DNA of 6,375 nt from Pirellulales bacterium. GTDB lineage: Bacteria > Planctomycetota > Planctomycetia > Pirellulales > JALHLM01. Position numbers and translations under genes: made by a program. Shown here in pieces: positions 5,248-6,375 of this stretch; the first letter of the stretch is position 1; each line of letters opens with the position of its first letter. The notes beneath the pieces are model-generated. The model was given only the letters and a program-made list of their open reading frames with translations, searched no databases and was not told the origin of the DNA. Location: positions 1 through 6,375 of the forward strand of contig JALHLM010000368.1 of the NCBI GenBank assembly GCA_022844585.1, read 5' to 3'.

Positions 5248-6375
5248 CTACCGGTCAATCTCCCCCATCACGACGTCCAGCGACCCCACGATCGCGGGAA
5301 TATCCGCGATCAGGCAGCCGCGGCAGACTTCGGACGTGATGCAGAGGTTGCTGAAGGAGCTGCTGCGAGCGCGGACGCGCCACGGAATGGAGCCCCCTTC
5401 GCTGACGATGTAGAAGCCCATCTGGCCTTTCGGGGCCTCGGTTTCGAGATAGGCCTCTCCCTTGGGGAGTTTTTCCGTCAGCTTGATCGGCTCGCCGTGC
5501 GAGCCTTTCGCCATGCTGTAGCGGTCGATGGCCTGGCGCACCAGGTCGACCGATTGCATGACTTCCAGCATCCGCACGTAGAAGCGGTGCCAGCAATCGC
5601 CCAGCACCGCGCTTTGGGGCACGGCCGGGTATTCGTGGTCTTTCGGATAGTGGCCGTTCTTCTCGACGATCACTTCGAAGGCGTAGCCGTCGTACATCCG
5701 CGTGTACCAGACTTCGCCGTCGCGCCGCAGGTCTTGGTCGACGCCGGAGCCGCGCAGCACCGGGCCGGTGCAGCCGTAGTCGATGGCCTGTTCCGCCGAG
5801 ATGATGCCGATGCCGGCCGCGCGGCGGACGAAAATGGCGTTTGTCGTCAGCAAGGCGTGGTATTCCGCGATGATCGGCACGAACTCGTCGAGAAATTTCT
5901 CGCACTGCTTGAGCCAGCCGCTCGGCAAGTCGTGCGTGGCGCCGCCGATCGTGAGGTAGCTGTAAGTCAGCCGGGCGCCGCAGGCCATCTCGAACAGGTC
6001 GAGGATTTTTTCGCGCTCCCGGAACGCGTACAAAAACGGGCTGAACGTCCCCAAGTCCAGGCCATAGGTGCCCATGCCGACCAGGTGGCTGGCGATCCGG
6101 CCCAACTCGCAGATGATCACCCGCAGGTGATGGGCCTTGTCCGGAAGGTCCATCTTCATGAGCTTTTCGACGGTCAGCGCCCAGCCGAGATTCATGTTCA
6201 TCCCGGCCAGATAGTCCATCCGGTCGGTGTACGGAATCCACTGCCGCGGCGTGAGGTTTTCGCCGATCTTTTCCGCGCAGCGATGCAGGTAGCCGATGTG
6301 CGGCGTGACCTCGGAAACCACTTCCCCGTCAGTCCTGAGGACGAGCCGGAGCACGCCGTGGGTGCTCGGATGCTG
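5248..6375 (-). CDS. nuoD: NADH-quinone oxidoreductase subunit D (partial, 5' end outside window)
   Basis: The C-terminal 375 residues of NuoD, the 49-kDa subunit of complex I that forms the quinone-reducing site on the cytoplasmic side with NuoB. The frame runs off the window: the codons before 6354 read QHPSTHG, the conserved quinone-loop motif, so the GTG at 6354 is an internal Val and not a start. The quinone-contacting pair is present as His6 of this fragment (HPSTHG) and Tyr55 (TDRMDY), 49 apart as in characterised enzymes. The C-terminus is typical, CRGCLIADIPAIVGSLDVVMGEIDR-like, ending in TAG. An extra segment of about 20 residues, near 238-257 (EKNGHYPKDHEYPAVPQSAV), interrupts the usual short link before GDCWHRF. 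No other nuo gene follows on this strand. Confidence 0.96.
   Translation of the reverse strand, partial: QHPSTHGVLRLVLRTDGEVVSEVTPHIGYLHRCAEKIGENLTPRQWIPYTDRMDYLAGMNMNLGWALTVEKLMKMDLPDKAHHLRVIICELGRIASHLVGMGTYGLDLGTFSPFLYAFREREKILDLFEMACGARLTYSYLTIGGATHDLPSGWLKQCEKFLDEFVPIIAEYHALLTTNAIFVRRAAGIGIISAEQAIDYGCTGPVLRGSGVDQDLRRDGEVWYTRMYDGYAFEVIVEKNGHYPKDHEYPAVPQSAVLGDCWHRFYVRMLEVMQSVDLVRQAIDRYSMAKGSHGEPIKLTEKLPKGEAYLETEAPKGQMGFYIVSEGGSIPWRVRARSSSFSNLCITSEVCRGCLIADIPAIVGSLDVVMGEIDR

Noticed and set aside
5255..6241. 328-aa minus-strand frame overlapping nuoD
   Set aside because: It is a shifted-frame shadow of nuoD, with an Arg/His/Gly-rich translation and no motif.

Overview
This 6,375-base window is a GC-rich bacterial contig, most likely from a member of the Planctomycetota (Pirellulales-like). 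That placement is an inference. It rests on the NuoD variant with a mid-protein insertion, the style of the extracytoplasmic peroxiredoxin, and extragenic palindromes (cctttcgc...gcgaaagg and gtctcccgaccg types) that I associate with that phylum. Bases 1-13 equal the end of an Illumina TruSeq adapter, so this is an assembled contig whose left edge is untrimmed.

Plus strand, 14-2613: a nested inverted repeat at the contig edge; an extended -10 promoter; a TIM-barrel sugar-phosphate isomerase/epimerase-like gene; a decayed extragenic repeat; an orphan 113-aa ORF with atypical codon use; then a two-gene unit joined by an ATGA overlap, a secreted peroxiredoxin-like redoxin and a three-helix membrane protein. 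A palindrome related to the one at the left edge separates this block from the convergent genes on the other strand.

Minus strand, read from 6375 down to 2671: the C-terminal 375 residues of NuoD (complex I); a 95-aa protein of unknown function whose start region has been duplicated by a 32-bp tandem repeat; a decayed ParD/ParE-type toxin-antitoxin module (antitoxin frameshifted, toxin truncated); an acyl carrier protein that begins exactly where the toxin similarity stops, with a GTG start and no visible Shine-Dalgarno; and a DEAD-box RNA helicase preceded by a leader that can form several perfect short stems, one of which would cover its ribosome-binding site.

I see no clear new multi-gene system. 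The features most worth a second look are the toxin/ACP junction, the helicase leader, the three-gene small-protein/ParD/ParE cassette behind nuoD, and the family of extragenic palindromes. No rRNA, tRNA, CRISPR array, transposase or origin was seen.
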